From NCBI GenBank assembly GCA_963700885.1, contig CAVOZJ010000020.1, positions 248,001 to 312,000 on the forward strand: a stretch of DNA of 64,000 nucleotides, written 5' to 3'. Of the stretch, positions 9,596 through 18,739 are shown one piece after another. This DNA is from Anderseniella sp963700885 (lineage in GTDB: Bacteria > Pseudomonadota > Alphaproteobacteria > Rhizobiales > Aestuariivirgaceae). Made by a program: the position numbers and the translations under genes. Numbering within the stretch: the first letter of the stretch is position 1; each line of letters begins with the position of its first letter. Under the pieces are notes generated by a model. It made no database searches and was not told the origin of the DNA. It saw nothing but the letters and a program-made list of their open reading frames with translations.

Positions 9596-9652
9596 CGGTT
9601 TGCCCGGGCATTTTCAGGGACGAACAGTTGTCGAGAGATGCAATCCGCTGCA

Positions 9653-10120
9653 CTATTCTCGTTCTATGCGGCACTGAAAACAGTTGTTCTGCGCTGAACG
9701 GACATGCACAAAACTGATTTTGTCGTCGGCCAGCAAGGCTGAGGCGTAAGATCCTATGTCTGAAGTCGGCACCACCTGGCCGGTTCCGTAAACAATCCGT
9801 TCTCCGGCATCATATCCGCGCACAAGGTAATCCGGACTGCTCAGCATGTCAGGAAGAGTTGCGTCCGGTGTCGCCCGCTCGCAGAAACCGGCGTGCAGAA
9901 ATATTGGTCCGGTCTCCGAATAGGGCTGCAGGCTTCCAAACGGACGATGCGCCACTATCAGGTACTCATCACCCTCTTCGACAGGTTTCAGACAGTGACG
10001 GCAAGGTATCCGGCTCCCGTCAGAAACCGAACGTTCCGGCAAATTGCCGTAGGCATCGGGGTCTCCGTTCTGGAGGCTTCGTGCAATGTCTGTTGAGATG
10101 GCCTCATAACGGATGTTCAT
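9653..10120 (-). CDS. DUF1203 domain protein
   Basis: A 155-residue cytoplasmic protein of the uncharacterised DUF1203 family. Recognisable parts are the N-terminal YEAISTDIARSLQNG, PCRHCLKPVEEGDEYL, FGSLQPYSETGPIFLHAGFC and the C-terminal FVHVRSAQNNCFQCRIER. The conserved Cys and His residues (CRHC, HAGFC, CFQC) suggest a metal or redox site, but no function is established. A longer reading to 10207 is possible; ATG at 10120 is preferred because GGAGAC precedes it and homology starts there. It converges on soeC and is divergent from the MBL-fold gene. Confidence 0.78.
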   Translation of the reverse strand: MNIRYEAISTDIARSLQNGDPDAYGNLPERSVSDGSRIPCRHCLKPVEEGDEYLIVAHRPFGSLQPYSETGPIFLHAGFCERATPDATLPDMLSSPDYLVRGYDAGERIVYGTGQVVPTSDIGSYASALLADDKISFVHVRSAQNNCFQCRIERE

Positions 10121-10218
10121 GCCCAGGTCTCCTTGATTGGTGACCCACGATGGCATTGAATGAGGTCTCAAACGACCCGATTCACGGGGACCGTCATTCA
10201 GGGACATAGAGTAAGTTC

Positions 10219-11058
10219 ATGCGTGAAAATATCGAGGCAGCCATGGAGACTGTCAAACTGGCCGGCGGTGTTGTGCTGGAGGATAACTGGTTTGGCCTGC
10301 GCACACTGGACGATGCCACTGTTGCAATTGGTGAACCTGCCTATCATCAGCGCAACTGGAGCTATCTGATATCCGATGGCGATGACAGCCTGCTGTTTGA
10401 CACAGGTTCGGGCAGGAGGCCGATTGCGCCACTGGTTGCACGCCATGCCCGAACGAATGTGGAGGCTTTCCCGTCGCACATGCATTTCGATCATCTGGGA
10501 AACATCAATGCATTTGGTCCGGTAATCGTGGCTGACCTGCCGATGCTGCGTGCGATAGAGACGAACGGCACACTGACCCCGACAGATGAAATGTTCCTCG
10601 GCTCCAGTGAAGCGGTGCCTATGCCGACCTTTGAATTGGGTCGCTGGATAGAACCCGGGCAAGCCGTCACCGTGGGTTCAAGACAGTTGCAGGTGCTGCA
10701 CACACCGGGCCACTCGCCTGATTCCGTTTCATTGTGGGAACCTGACCGCAACCGCCTGTACGCGGCAGATTTCATCTATCGCGGTGCCCTGTATGCACAG
10801 ACCCCGGGCGCTTCACTGCCTGATTATCTGCGCATCTGCGAGAAACTGCTGAACGATCTGCCGCAACAGGTAGAGATTGTCTGCGCACACGGCCAACCGG
10901 AAAACGGAATGGATGATGCACCAATATTGGGATATGGCGATCTCGAGGCATTGCGCGATGTTGTGGCTGATTTACTGCAGTCAGAGCCACATGCGGGCGA
11001 AATGACCGTAAACCAGCGCATGTTTCTGCTGTTTTCCGAAGAAAGCTTTGCGGCGTGA
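10219..11058 (+). CDS. MBL-fold metallo-hydrolase
   Basis: Metallo-beta-lactamase-fold protein of 279 residues (271 if ATG 10243, which has a better ribosome-binding site, is used). The zinc-binding motif HMHFDH is present near residue 92, with the third His in HTPGHSPDSV, the bridging Asp in YAADFIYRG and a last His in CAHGQPE. This is a general hydrolase architecture (glyoxalase II, lactonases, thioesterases). No substrate can be assigned. It precedes the homocysteine methyltransferase on the same strand, but a palindromic operator lies between them, so they are probably separate transcripts. Confidence 0.82.
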   Translation: MRENIEAAMETVKLAGGVVLEDNWFGLRTLDDATVAIGEPAYHQRNWSYLISDGDDSLLFDTGSGRRPIAPLVARHARTNVEAFPSHMHFDHLGNINAFGPVIVADLPMLRAIETNGTLTPTDEMFLGSSEAVPMPTFELGRWIEPGQAVTVGSRQLQVLHTPGHSPDSVSLWEPDRNRLYAADFIYRGALYAQTPGASLPDYLRICEKLLNDLPQQVEIVCAHGQPENGMDDAPILGYGDLEALRDVVADLLQSEPHAGEMTVNQRMFLLFSEESFAA

Positions 11059-11072
11059 CCGTAAAAATATAT

Positions 11073-11092
11073 ACATAAAGAAATCTTTATGT
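11073..11092. promoter_or_regulatory. 20-bp palindromic operator before the homocysteine methyltransferase gene
   Basis: ACATAAAGA-AA-TCTTTATGT: perfect 9-base arms around two bases, 45 bases before the ATG at 11137. Nearly the same palindrome (ATATAAAGA-CA-TCTTTATAT) stands directly before metF at 37763-37782. Symmetry and core resemble sites of ArsR-family regulators such as SahR that control methionine-cycle genes in proteobacteria. That regulator identity is inferred; no arsR-type gene is in the window. Confidence 0.75.
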
Positions 11093-11136
11093 GTTATATT
11101 AGGGCTTCAATACTGACAAGGTGAGTATAACAAACT

Positions 11137-12165
11137 ATGGCCCGTGCAAGCTTTCTCGATCTTCTGAAATCCCGTGACTGGCTGCTGGCCGACGGTGCCA
11201 CAGGTACAAATCTTTTTGCCATGGGTTTGCAGTCCGGAGATGCGCCGGAATTGTGGAATGAAGATCATTCCGACCGGGTACGTGCGTTGCACCGCAATTT
11301 TATCGAAGCGGGATCAGATATTGTCCTGACCAACTCGTTCGGCGGCAATGCTTACCGGCTCAAACTGCATGACGCGCAGGATCGGGTGCATGAACTCAAC
11401 TTCAAGGCAGCCCAACTCGCCCGAATGGAGGCAGATGCTGTTGATCAGCCGGTGATTGTGGCAGGATCCATGGGCCCAACCGGTGAGATATTTGAGCCTG
11501 TCGGCACACTGACCCACGACCAGGGTGCTGCGGCATTTGCCGAACAGGCGAAAGCGCTGGAAGCAGGCGGTGTGGATGTCCTGTGGATTGAAACCATTTC
11601 ATCGGAAGAAGAATTTGCCGCCGCCCTGGAAGGTGCCCGCGCAACCAGCCTGCCGGTGGTCGCGACCATGAGTTTTGATACCAACGGACGTACAATGATG
11701 GGCCTGACACCTTCAGCCTATGCAGCGCTGGCATCTGCGCAGGCGTCTGCGCCCGACGCAATTGGCGCCAATTGCGGAACCGGAGCGGCTGAACTGGTGG
11801 CAACGGTGCTGGGCATGACGGAGGCTGATGGCAATGCTGTTGTGGTGGCCAAGGGAAATTGCGGCATTCCGGCCTGGATGGACGGGCACATTCACTATGA
11901 CGGTACACCGGAACTGATGGCGGATTACGCGCGCCTGGCGCTGGATTCCGGTGCAAAAATCATTGGCGGATGTTGCGGGACAACCTATGAACATGTACGC
12001 GCCATGCGGGCCGCCCTCGAAAGCCACACGCGCAGTACCCGGCCGACGGTAGAGCAGGTCGAGGCCAGGCTCGGCAAGGTTTCGGCCCTGGCCCACGGCA
12101 CCGACACAGCTGCAGAAGGCGCCGCTCGCCGCGGTCGCGAGGGGCGTGGCAGACGCCGGGGTTAG
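11137..12165 (+). CDS. Homocysteine S-methyltransferase family protein (BHMT-like) with Arg-rich tail
   Basis: A 342-residue TIM-barrel methyltransferase. Family motifs: LLADGATGTNLFAMG at the N-terminus, LTNSFGGN, and the three zinc-binding cysteines, C213 in GANCGTG and C279/C280 in GGCCGTT. The enzyme would transfer a methyl group from a betaine or other methyl donor, possibly the methylated corrinoid protein, to homocysteine, making methionine. The last 15 residues (ARRGREGRGRRRG) are a basic tail outside the barrel. Similar tails occur on five other proteins of the corrinoid set in this window. The upstream palindrome suggests co-control with metF. Donor specificity (glycine betaine, S-methylmethionine or methyl-cobalamin) is open. 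Confidence 0.82.
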   Translation: MARASFLDLLKSRDWLLADGATGTNLFAMGLQSGDAPELWNEDHSDRVRALHRNFIEAGSDIVLTNSFGGNAYRLKLHDAQDRVHELNFKAAQLARMEADAVDQPVIVAGSMGPTGEIFEPVGTLTHDQGAAAFAEQAKALEAGGVDVLWIETISSEEEFAAALEGARATSLPVVATMSFDTNGRTMMGLTPSAYAALASAQASAPDAIGANCGTGAAELVATVLGMTEADGNAVVVAKGNCGIPAWMDGHIHYDGTPELMADYARLALDSGAKIIGGCCGTTYEHVRAMRAALESHTRSTRPTVEQVEARLGKVSALAHGTDTAAEGAARRGREGRGRRRG

Positions 12166-12258
12166 GTCTGGATTTACCTGTTCGGGTAGTTGCCGCGGTT
12201 CTGTGTCTCCCGACCTTACACCCGGTAAACCTCTTCAGGTCCTTGCAAATCGCCTAAG

Positions 12259-13950
12259 ATGGCCTACCAAGGACAAATGCCTGACTTGATCGAAGACAAT
12301 CGCGGCCCGATGCCATCCTCGGCCCTTGGTGTGCCGATCTTCCGTGCCGTCTGGCTTGCCAGCATGAGTTCCAATTTCGGTGGCCTGGTGCAGGCAGTGG
12401 GCGCATCGTGGCTGATGACTCTGCTGACAGATTCGCCACAATATGTTGCGCTGGTCCAGGCTTCAACGGCGTTGCCGATCATGCTGTTTTCACTGCTGGC
12501 GGGCGCCATTGCAGACAACATGGATCGCCGGCGTGTGATGATCTGTGCGCAGGTCTTCATGTTGACTGTTTCTGCGGTTCTGGCGGTGTGTGCATGGTAT
12601 GGCGTATTGACACCCTGGTTGCTGATTGGTTTCACTTTTCTCATCGGTTGCGGCACGGCGCTGAACAATCCCGCCTGGCAGGCCTCGGTCGGCGACATGG
12701 TGCCTCGCCATCTGTTGCCGGGCGCAGTGGCGTTAAATTCGATGGGTTTCAACATCGCACGCAGTGTTGGTCCGGCTGTTGGCGGGGCAATCGTTGCCGC
12801 AGGCGGTGCCGCGGCGGCATTCGCCACCAATGCGGTCAGCTACATTGCCTTGCTGGCAGTTCTGGTTCGCTGGCGGCCGGATGTAAAGCCTCGAACACTG
12901 CCTCGCGAGCGAGTTGGTGTCGCAGTTTCAGCAGGTTTTCGCTATGTGGCCATGTCTCCCAATATTCGCGCAGTGTTGTTTCGAAGTTGCCTTTTCGGCA
13001 TTGCCGCGGCAGCGGTGCCGGCTCTTTTGCCGGTGGTCGCCAATACCTTGATCACGGGAGGACCGATTGCTTACGGCGCCCTACTCGGATCTTTCGGGGT
13101 CGGTGCGGTGGCCGGGGCCCTTTCAAGCGGCAGGTTGCGCAGGGTGTATTCAACGGAATGGATCGTCCGTGCGGCTTCTGTTTTGGTGCTTGCCGGCACT
13201 GCAATTACCGGTGCAAGTGCGTCCTTGCTGCTGACGATGCCGGCGCTCATGCTGGCAGGAGCAGGCTGGGTCCTCGCGCTGTCGACTTTCAACGTTTCCG
13301 TCCAGATGGCAGCACCCCGGTGGGTGGTTGCGCGGGCGCTGTCGTTCTATCAGATGGTGACATTCGGCGGGATGGCGTTTGGCAGCTGGTTCTTTGGCTA
13401 CGTGGCCACACACCAGAGCATTTCCATTGGCTTGTTCTCCGCCGCAGGCTCTATGACAGTGTTTTTGCTGCTGGGCCTTGTCCGCCCCCTGCATCAGATC
13501 GAGAATGTGGATCTTGACCCGCTGAACCGCTGGAGCGAACCGGATACCGCTGTGCCTGTGGAGCCAAGAAGTGGTCCCGTTGTGATTACCGTGGAACACC
13601 GGATTGCCGAAGAAGACATTCTGGCGTTTTTGAATGTCATGAATGAGCGGCGTCGCATCTGCCGCCGCGACGGTTTCCTGAAATGGACGTTGTTGCGCGA
13701 CCTGGCGGATCCGCAATTGTGGGTTGAACGGTTTCATGTTCCGACCTGGCTGGATTACGTCCGCAGCGCCCAGCGCCGTACCCGGGCAGATGCCGACAAT
13801 TATGAACAGGTGCAGAAATTGCACATCGACGGCGCGCCCGCCGTGGTGCACCGCATGGTGGAACGTCAACCCGGATCGATGCCGGCCGGTCAGCAGCCAG
13901 GTGGCCGCGAACTCGCCGATCCGCTAACCGACATCACAAGGGCATCGTGA
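12259..13950 (+). CDS. MFS transporter, MFS_3 (enterobactin-exporter-like) family
   Basis: Inner-membrane major facilitator protein of 563 residues. About 12 hydrophobic helices occupy residues 15-415, with the loop motif DNMDRRRVM after the second. This is followed by a soluble C-terminal domain (about 440-540, with FLKWTLLRDLADPQLWVERFHVPTWLDYV) typical of the MFS_3 / transmembrane secretion effector family, where such tails follow the transporter. Family members export siderophores or other small molecules; no biosynthetic cluster is nearby. The start at 12259 has a weak ribosome-binding site, and a later ATG (12277) is possible. Confidence 0.8.
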   Translation: MAYQGQMPDLIEDNRGPMPSSALGVPIFRAVWLASMSSNFGGLVQAVGASWLMTLLTDSPQYVALVQASTALPIMLFSLLAGAIADNMDRRRVMICAQVFMLTVSAVLAVCAWYGVLTPWLLIGFTFLIGCGTALNNPAWQASVGDMVPRHLLPGAVALNSMGFNIARSVGPAVGGAIVAAGGAAAAFATNAVSYIALLAVLVRWRPDVKPRTLPRERVGVAVSAGFRYVAMSPNIRAVLFRSCLFGIAAAAVPALLPVVANTLITGGPIAYGALLGSFGVGAVAGALSSGRLRRVYSTEWIVRAASVLVLAGTAITGASASLLLTMPALMLAGAGWVLALSTFNVSVQMAAPRWVVARALSFYQMVTFGGMAFGSWFFGYVATHQSISIGLFSAAGSMTVFLLLGLVRPLHQIENVDLDPLNRWSEPDTAVPVEPRSGPVVITVEHRIAEEDILAFLNVMNERRRICRRDGFLKWTLLRDLADPQLWVERFHVPTWLDYVRSAQRRTRADADNYEQVQKLHIDGAPAVVHRMVERQPGSMPAGQQPGGRELADPLTDITRAS

Positions 13951-13967
13951 GCCAGGCAACAACAGTA

Positions 13968-15224
13968 TCAGGCCAGCCGTTCCAGCCGATCCAGCATTGT
14001 GTCCACTTCGTCTGCGGTGTTGTAGTGCGCCAGGCCGATGCGCAGAACACCTCCGCTTTTCATCAGGTTCATGTGATTGATTGGCTCCAGCGCATAATTG
14101 TGCCCAGACCACATGAATATGTTGTCCCTTGCCATTGCCTTTGCGGCTTCTTCAGGGTTTTTGCGTTCCATGGTGATGGACACGGTTGGCACCCGCCGCG
14201 CCAGCGCATTGCCGGAAGTGATGCCGCGCACCTTCACACCCTTGATAGATGACAGGCCGCTTAGCATTTGCCGGGTCAGTGCCGTCTCATGGCCCATGGC
14301 GGCCTGCATGCCGGAAACGATCCGCGATCGTGACAGTAGCCGGTCGGTGCCGCCGTCTTCGCCGAGAGAGGCAATATACTCGATGGCCCCCAGCGACGCA
14401 GCCAGGGTTTCGCGTGGTGCCGTTCCGGTTTCAAACCTGGCCGGAGCACCGTATTCGAGGGCAGGGCGGACCTGGTAGGAAAACAGGTTTTCAAGCACTT
14501 CGGTGCGTCCATACAGGATGCCCTGATGCGGTCCGAAGAACTTGTAGGCGGATGCCACCAGGAAGTCACACCCAATTTCCTGCACATCGATTACGCCGTG
14601 TGGCGCAAACTGCACCGCATCCACATAACTGATCGCCCCGGCACTGCGGGCCTTGGCGCACATGGATTTCACGTCATTGATGGTGCCGGTGCAGTTGGAT
14701 GCATGGCCAATGGCCACGATCCTTGTCTTGTCGCTCAACACCTTGTCAATGGCATCATCGGGAAACTCAAACGTGTCTGTGTCAAACTCGATCCACCTCA
14801 CGGTGGCGCCAGTGTCGGCTGCCACCAGTAGCCAGGGAGCAACGTTTGAATCGTGATCCATGCGCGACAGGACGATTTCATCGCCTTCCCCGATGTTCAG
14901 TGTTTTCTGCAGATTGCGCGACATGGCCAGCGTAATTGTTGTCATGTTGGCCCCGTAGATGATGTCTTTTTCCGACGGGGCATTATAGAAACGGGCCGCT
15001 GCCACGTGAGCTTCCTCGACCAGCGACAGTGCCTTTTCAGAAGTCACAAACGACCCGCCCAGATTGCCATTCTGTTCAATCATGGCCCGTGCCGCCCGGT
15101 CAATGACGTGTTGCGGCACCTGCGTTCCGGCAGGATTGTCGAGATATACTCGCGGCTTGCCATTGTCGGTAATGGATAGTGCAGGGAATTGGGCGCGCAC
15201 GCCAGCAACAGAAAATCCGGTCAT
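13968..15224 (-). CDS. Cysteine desulfurase-like class V aminotransferase (TIGR01976-type)
   Basis: PLP-dependent fold-type I enzyme of 418 residues. Visible residues include RVYLDNPAGTQVP at the start, MDHDSNVAPWL, the PLP Asp in SYVDAVQFAPHG, and the Schiff-base Lys in FLVASAYKFFGPHQG. It belongs to the cysteine desulfurase-like subgroup that lacks the usual mobile Cys loop of NifS/IscS, and the reaction is not established. The ATG at 15224 is chosen over 15227 because AGGA is then 5 bases upstream. It converges on the MFS gene with 17 bases between, and is divergent from the corrinoid gene. Confidence 0.82.
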   Translation of the reverse strand: MTGFSVAGVRAQFPALSITDNGKPRVYLDNPAGTQVPQHVIDRAARAMIEQNGNLGGSFVTSEKALSLVEEAHVAAARFYNAPSEKDIIYGANMTTITLAMSRNLQKTLNIGEGDEIVLSRMDHDSNVAPWLLVAADTGATVRWIEFDTDTFEFPDDAIDKVLSDKTRIVAIGHASNCTGTINDVKSMCAKARSAGAISYVDAVQFAPHGVIDVQEIGCDFLVASAYKFFGPHQGILYGRTEVLENLFSYQVRPALEYGAPARFETGTAPRETLAASLGAIEYIASLGEDGGTDRLLSRSRIVSGMQAAMGHETALTRQMLSGLSSIKGVKVRGITSGNALARRVPTVSITMERKNPEEAAKAMARDNIFMWSGHNYALEPINHMNLMKSGGVLRIGLAHYNTADEVDTMLDRLERLA

Positions 15225-15536
15225 CATGATCCTGGGCAAATATCTGGGGGAGGAGCGATTGGTGCCGGAAGGTGGGCGGTAACAGCACTGCCTGTCAAGC
15301 ATGCAATGAGGTTTTGCACCGTGACAGTCGCAATCAGGCAGCTTTTTGTCGCTAGTTCATGCGCATGCGTGTTTCATTAACGGTTATGAGTGTCCATGTC
15401 AGGAAGGTTTTTGGTTGAAGCAGCCAAAAGTCATAAACCTGTTCGGTTCTAATGTGATAGAGCAACTGTTTGGGTTCAGGTGAATCCATGTTGCTCCAGT
15501 CGCGCCGGGCACATCAGGCCTATTGTGGAGAAGACG
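15225..15536. other. 312-base divergent intergenic region before the corrinoid gene
   Basis: No gene is visible. The right half holds repeat copy A (15413-15497), and the ribosome-binding site of the corrinoid gene (GTGGAGAAG) is at the end. The left part must carry the promoter of the cysteine desulfurase-like gene, but no clear promoter boxes stand out. An in-frame GTG at 15480 lies inside the repeat and is unlikely to be used. Confidence 0.6.
15413..15497 (-). repeat. Dispersed intergenic repeat, copy A
   Basis: On the minus strand this reads GGAGCAACATGGATTCACC, then GTTGCTCTATCACATTAGAA, then CAGGTTTATGACTTTTGG. The same order of blocks occurs at 33155-33235 and 46580-46660 (both plus strand). 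GAGCAAC and GTTGCTC inside it can pair, and a second stem forms from CTTTTGG and CCAAAA at its end. It sits in the leader region of the corrinoid gene, antisense to that transcript. Confidence 0.75.
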
Positions 15537-16235
15537 ATGACAGATGAAGACGATCTCGACCTGCGGTCTCTGGATGATGAAGAACTCACCCAGCAGATGC
15601 ATGATGACCTTTATGACGGTCTCAAGGAAGAGATCGAGGAAGCCGTCCACATTCTGCTTGAACGCGGTTGGACACCTTACAGGGTCCTGACTGAAGCCCT
15701 GGTTGAAGGCATGCGCATTGTCGGTATCGATTTCCGCGACGGAATTCTGTTCGTGCCGGAAGTGCTGCTGGCTGCCAATGCCATGAAGGCGGGAATGTTC
15801 ATTCTCAAGCCGTTGCTGGCTGAAACAGGCGCTCCGCGTGTCGGCAAGATGGTAATCGGCACTGTCAAGGGCGACATTCATGACATCGGCAAGAATCTTG
15901 TCTCGATGATGATGGAAGGTGCCGGTTTCGAGGTGATCAATATCGGTATCAACAATCCGGTTGAAAATTATCTGGCGGCAATTGAAGAGCACCAACCCGA
16001 CATTCTCGGCATGTCAGCCCTGCTGACCACCACGATGCCGTACATGAAGGTTGTAATCGACACCCTGAAGGAAAAGGGTATGCGCGATGACTATATCGTG
16101 CTGGTCGGCGGCGCACCTCTGAACGAGGAATTTGCTGCCGCCATTGGCGCGGATGCCTATTGCCGGGACGCTGCCGTAGCGGTTGAAACCGCAAAGGAAT
16201 TCATGGCACGCAAACATAATCAGGTTTCCGCCTGA
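15537..16235 (+). CDS. Corrinoid (B12-binding) methyl carrier protein
   Basis: Cobalamin-carrying shuttle protein of 232 residues, of the MtbC/MttC/MtgC kind. A helical cap domain (about 15-95) precedes a B12-binding Rossmann-like domain (about 103-225) with the base-off/His-on motif GDIHDIGKN (D113, H115, G118), then GFEVINIG and the ribose/phosphate-side GGAPLN. It would accept methyl groups from the MttB-type enzymes and deliver them to the MeTr. It is the only corrinoid protein in the window, so all three MttB homologues may share it. The first 36 residues are extremely acidic (16 Asp/Glu, 2 basic). The start at 15537 follows GTGGAGAAG. Confidence 0.92.
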   Translation: MTDEDDLDLRSLDDEELTQQMHDDLYDGLKEEIEEAVHILLERGWTPYRVLTEALVEGMRIVGIDFRDGILFVPEVLLAANAMKAGMFILKPLLAETGAPRVGKMVIGTVKGDIHDIGKNLVSMMMEGAGFEVINIGINNPVENYLAAIEEHQPDILGMSALLTTTMPYMKVVIDTLKEKGMRDDYIVLVGGAPLNEEFAAAIGADAYCRDAAVAVETAKEFMARKHNQVSA

Positions 16236-16327
16236 GTGGTGTTCATTTGTTATTTTTGGCAGGGGAGCAGCTTTGGATAGCTGCCGTGTCGAGCGCCAAT
16301 TTGCATACTGGAACAACCAATCGCAGC

Positions 16328-17263
16328 TCAATTGTGATGGTTGAAATTGTACTGACGCTCGACTGGCGCAGTATCTGCTCCCGATCCGTACTTATGACGG
16401 ACAATGTACCTCTCCCGGTCTTTGAAACTTACGGGTTTTGCACCGTTCTGCTTGTCATGCAAATTTTGCAGGTACCATTTAATCTGGTGATCAGGCAGGC
16501 TGATCTGAAACAGGAACTTACTGAAAGATCCCCGAGAAAACTGTAGTGTTTGCGCTGCCGGAGCATAGACGTAATACGGACCCTTCAACAAGTTGATGGC
16601 CGCTCCGATGTGGGCATATGTCATGCCTCCCTGACCATCGTCGTCTGGCAAAAGCGCAACCGTGTCGTTCTGGTGTATGACCCTCAGCAATGGCAGGCTT
16701 TCGTGAGCTTTTGCGCCCGCCACGTCGGTAAATTTGGGCTGACCAAAGGTGTAAATTCCCGCGATTTCCACGCCATCCTGTTGCAGATAGAGCCCTACAA
16801 TGGCGGCGACCGCACCTCCGAGCGAATGCCCGGTGAGATACGTCCTGTATCCGGGTTTCAGGCGCGATTTGACATCCCGGTAGACTGCCTGTGACGCGGT
16901 GTGAAAACCGCGATGCATTAGGATGCCTGTCTTCTTGTCTCGCACACCTGTAACATCTTTGTCTTGTGACCAGTTGGTTTCGTTGTCCGTTCCCCGGACT
17001 GAAATAGCCTGTAATTTCTGCGTGTCATTGTATCCGATGAAGTACTGAACATCCGCATTACCTGGTGTAGCAGTCCATGCACTCCTGCCTTTCAGTTTCC
17101 CAAGTATTTTGCTCTTGCCATCGTAAGCCAGGTTGGAGAGCTGGGCGGCGAGATACAACAATTTGAAATCAACTTTCGGCGAATTAGCCCGAACTTCCAG
17201 TGGCTGACAAAAAAACGAAACTCCAAGTAGTATCGTCGCGACAGCAACCCGACAAACTCCCAT
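16328..17263 (-). CDS. Class 3 lipase, secreted
   Basis: Alpha/beta-hydrolase of 311 residues with a signal peptide (about 1-26, hydrophobic core VAVATILLGVSFF, likely cut after VRA). Nucleophile elbow GHSLGG is present, with an Asp in HQNDTVALLPDD and a His in MTYAHIG completing a probable catalytic triad, as in the lipase class 3 family of triacylglycerol lipases. The start has a strong GGAAGGAG site. It converges on the corrinoid gene and has no functional link to it that I can see. Confidence 0.85.
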   Translation of the reverse strand: MGVCRVAVATILLGVSFFCQPLEVRANSPKVDFKLLYLAAQLSNLAYDGKSKILGKLKGRSAWTATPGNADVQYFIGYNDTQKLQAISVRGTDNETNWSQDKDVTGVRDKKTGILMHRGFHTASQAVYRDVKSRLKPGYRTYLTGHSLGGAVAAIVGLYLQQDGVEIAGIYTFGQPKFTDVAGAKAHESLPLLRVIHQNDTVALLPDDDGQGGMTYAHIGAAINLLKGPYYVYAPAAQTLQFSRGSFSKFLFQISLPDHQIKWYLQNLHDKQNGAKPVSFKDRERYIVRHKYGSGADTAPVERQYNFNHHN

Positions 17264-17578
17264 GATGGTACTCCTTCCAGGTGCGGCAGCATGGATATTA
17301 TCCTATGATGATTTCATACCTTGAACAATCCGTCGCTGGACCGGAACAACGCCAGGTTGGACATTACGTAACTCCCCGTCTGAGATTTTGGCGCGCAAGG
17401 TCTGAATTTCCCAAAGTGACGCAGTCCCTGATCCAGTTTGCTATTGCCAGCAAACCTGCCTTCGGCAACCGGATTGTGACGATCTGCACATCCTCCTGAT
17501 TACATTTCTGTCATCTTTCGTGACATCAAACGTGCCTTGAACCAGCCACGATAAACAACAAAAAGAGGAAACAGACCA
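17264..17578. other. 315-base intergenic region, no gene seen
   Basis: Divergent spacer between the lipase gene and the small secreted protein gene. It must hold both promoters. I see no convincing ORF, strong hairpin or repeat. The right end contains the AGAGGAA ribosome-binding site of the small protein. Confidence 0.5.
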
Positions 17579-17857
17579 ATGACCACACTTCGCAACACAG
17601 CAATTGCCACCGTCGCAGCCATCACCATTGCCGTTTCAATGGCGTCTCCTGCCAATGCCCTGAGCACCGGAGAGAAAATCGGTATCGGCCTCGCCACTTT
17701 TGGCGCCGCGGCTGCCATCGCAAGCGGCAGCGCCTACTATGGCTATGATGACTATCGTGGTGACCGCCATTATCGCCGCACGGCCCGCCGCTGTGCAAAC
17801 GAGTATGGCTGGAACACATGGCGCTGGGAGCGCTGCATGCGCCGCCGCGGCTACTAG
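17579..17857 (+). CDS. Small exported hypothetical protein
   Basis: A 92-residue protein with a clear signal peptide (about 1-27, cut near ANA|LS), a glycine/alanine-rich hydrophobic segment (GIGLATFGAAAAIASGSAYYG), then a tyrosine/arginine-rich tail with two cysteines (ARRCANEYGWN and ERCMRRRGY). Small exported proteins with such Cys-containing Arg/Tyr-rich ends are common in rhizobia and are of unknown function. The AGAGGAA site precedes the ATG. No family function can be given. Confidence 0.7.
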   Translation: MTTLRNTAIATVAAITIAVSMASPANALSTGEKIGIGLATFGAAAAIASGSAYYGYDDYRGDRHYRRTARRCANEYGWNTWRWERCMRRRGY

Positions 17858-17995
17858 ATGTGTCGCGGGTTCACATGAACTCATGAAATAGCCAGTACAA
17901 TTTGTTCAATTGTGTACGAACGTCGCCGGAATTCTCGGCGGCGTTTGTCGTTTTCATCATCGCGGGTTGTGACAAACAGACCTATACTTGCCGTC

Positions 17996-18637
17996 ATGAA
18001 ACAATTGAACCCTGAAGAAAAGTTCGAATTCCGCAGGAAATCCGGTGATGTGCTGATCGTTGCCTGCGGTGCTCTGGCGCGTGAAATGGTGGCATTGATC
18101 GAGCTCAATCGATGGTCTCATCTGGATATTCAATGCCTTCCGGCTATCTGGCACAACACACCCACCAAGATCCCCGATGGCGTGCGTGATGCTATCCGCA
18201 ATGCCCGGGAGGCCGGCGGGTACCGGGAAATTTTCATCGCCTATGGTGATTGTGGCACCGGCGGTTTGCTCGACAAGGTTATTGAAGAAGAGGGCGTCAA
18301 ACGTATTGACGGGCCACATTGTTACTCGTTCTTTACCGGCAATGACAAATGGGCGTTGCATCAGGATGATGAAATAACGGCATTTTACCTGACCGACTAT
18401 CTTGCGCGACACTTCGACAAACTGGTCTGGCAGGGGTTCGGCATGGCGGCGCACCCTGAACTGCGCGACATGATGTTTTCCAATTACACCAAGGTAGTCT
18501 ATCTGGCCCAGACCGAGGATAAGACCCTGCAGGAAAAGGCGAGACTGGCAGCCAGAAAACTGCAACTGGAATATGAGTATCGCTTCACCGGGTATGGTGA
18601 TCTGGAAGCAGACTTGGCCGCGCTGCAAGCCGGGTAG
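17996..18637 (+). CDS. DUF1638 domain protein
   Basis: A 213-residue protein of the DUF1638 family. Motifs: VLIVACGALAREM, IQCLPAIWHNTP, the conserved FIAYGDCGTGGLLD, GPHCYSFF and LTDYLARHFDKLVW. Conserved Cys, His and Asp positions suggest metal or cofactor binding. Genes of this family are often found beside corrinoid methyltransferase genes, and here it lies 1.8 kb from the corrinoid gene; the biochemical role is not established. A GTG at 17912 would add an Arg-rich 28-residue extension. Neither start has a clear ribosome-binding site, so the N-terminus is uncertain. Confidence 0.82.
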   Translation: MKQLNPEEKFEFRRKSGDVLIVACGALAREMVALIELNRWSHLDIQCLPAIWHNTPTKIPDGVRDAIRNAREAGGYREIFIAYGDCGTGGLLDKVIEEEGVKRIDGPHCYSFFTGNDKWALHQDDEITAFYLTDYLARHFDKLVWQGFGMAAHPELRDMMFSNYTKVVYLAQTEDKTLQEKARLAARKLQLEYEYRFTGYGDLEADLAALQAG

Positions 18638-18739
18638 GTCTCATGCATGGATGGGCAAATCCGCCATGCGGTTTCGTGAAATGAGTTCGAACCGTTATAC
18701 CGGGTTCACAATGCAGATCACACACGAGGGCAAAACCAT

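Noticed and set aside
16267..16284. GCAGCT/AGCTGC hairpin after the corrinoid gene as a terminator
   Set aside because: Short 6-base arms and no T-run on either strand.
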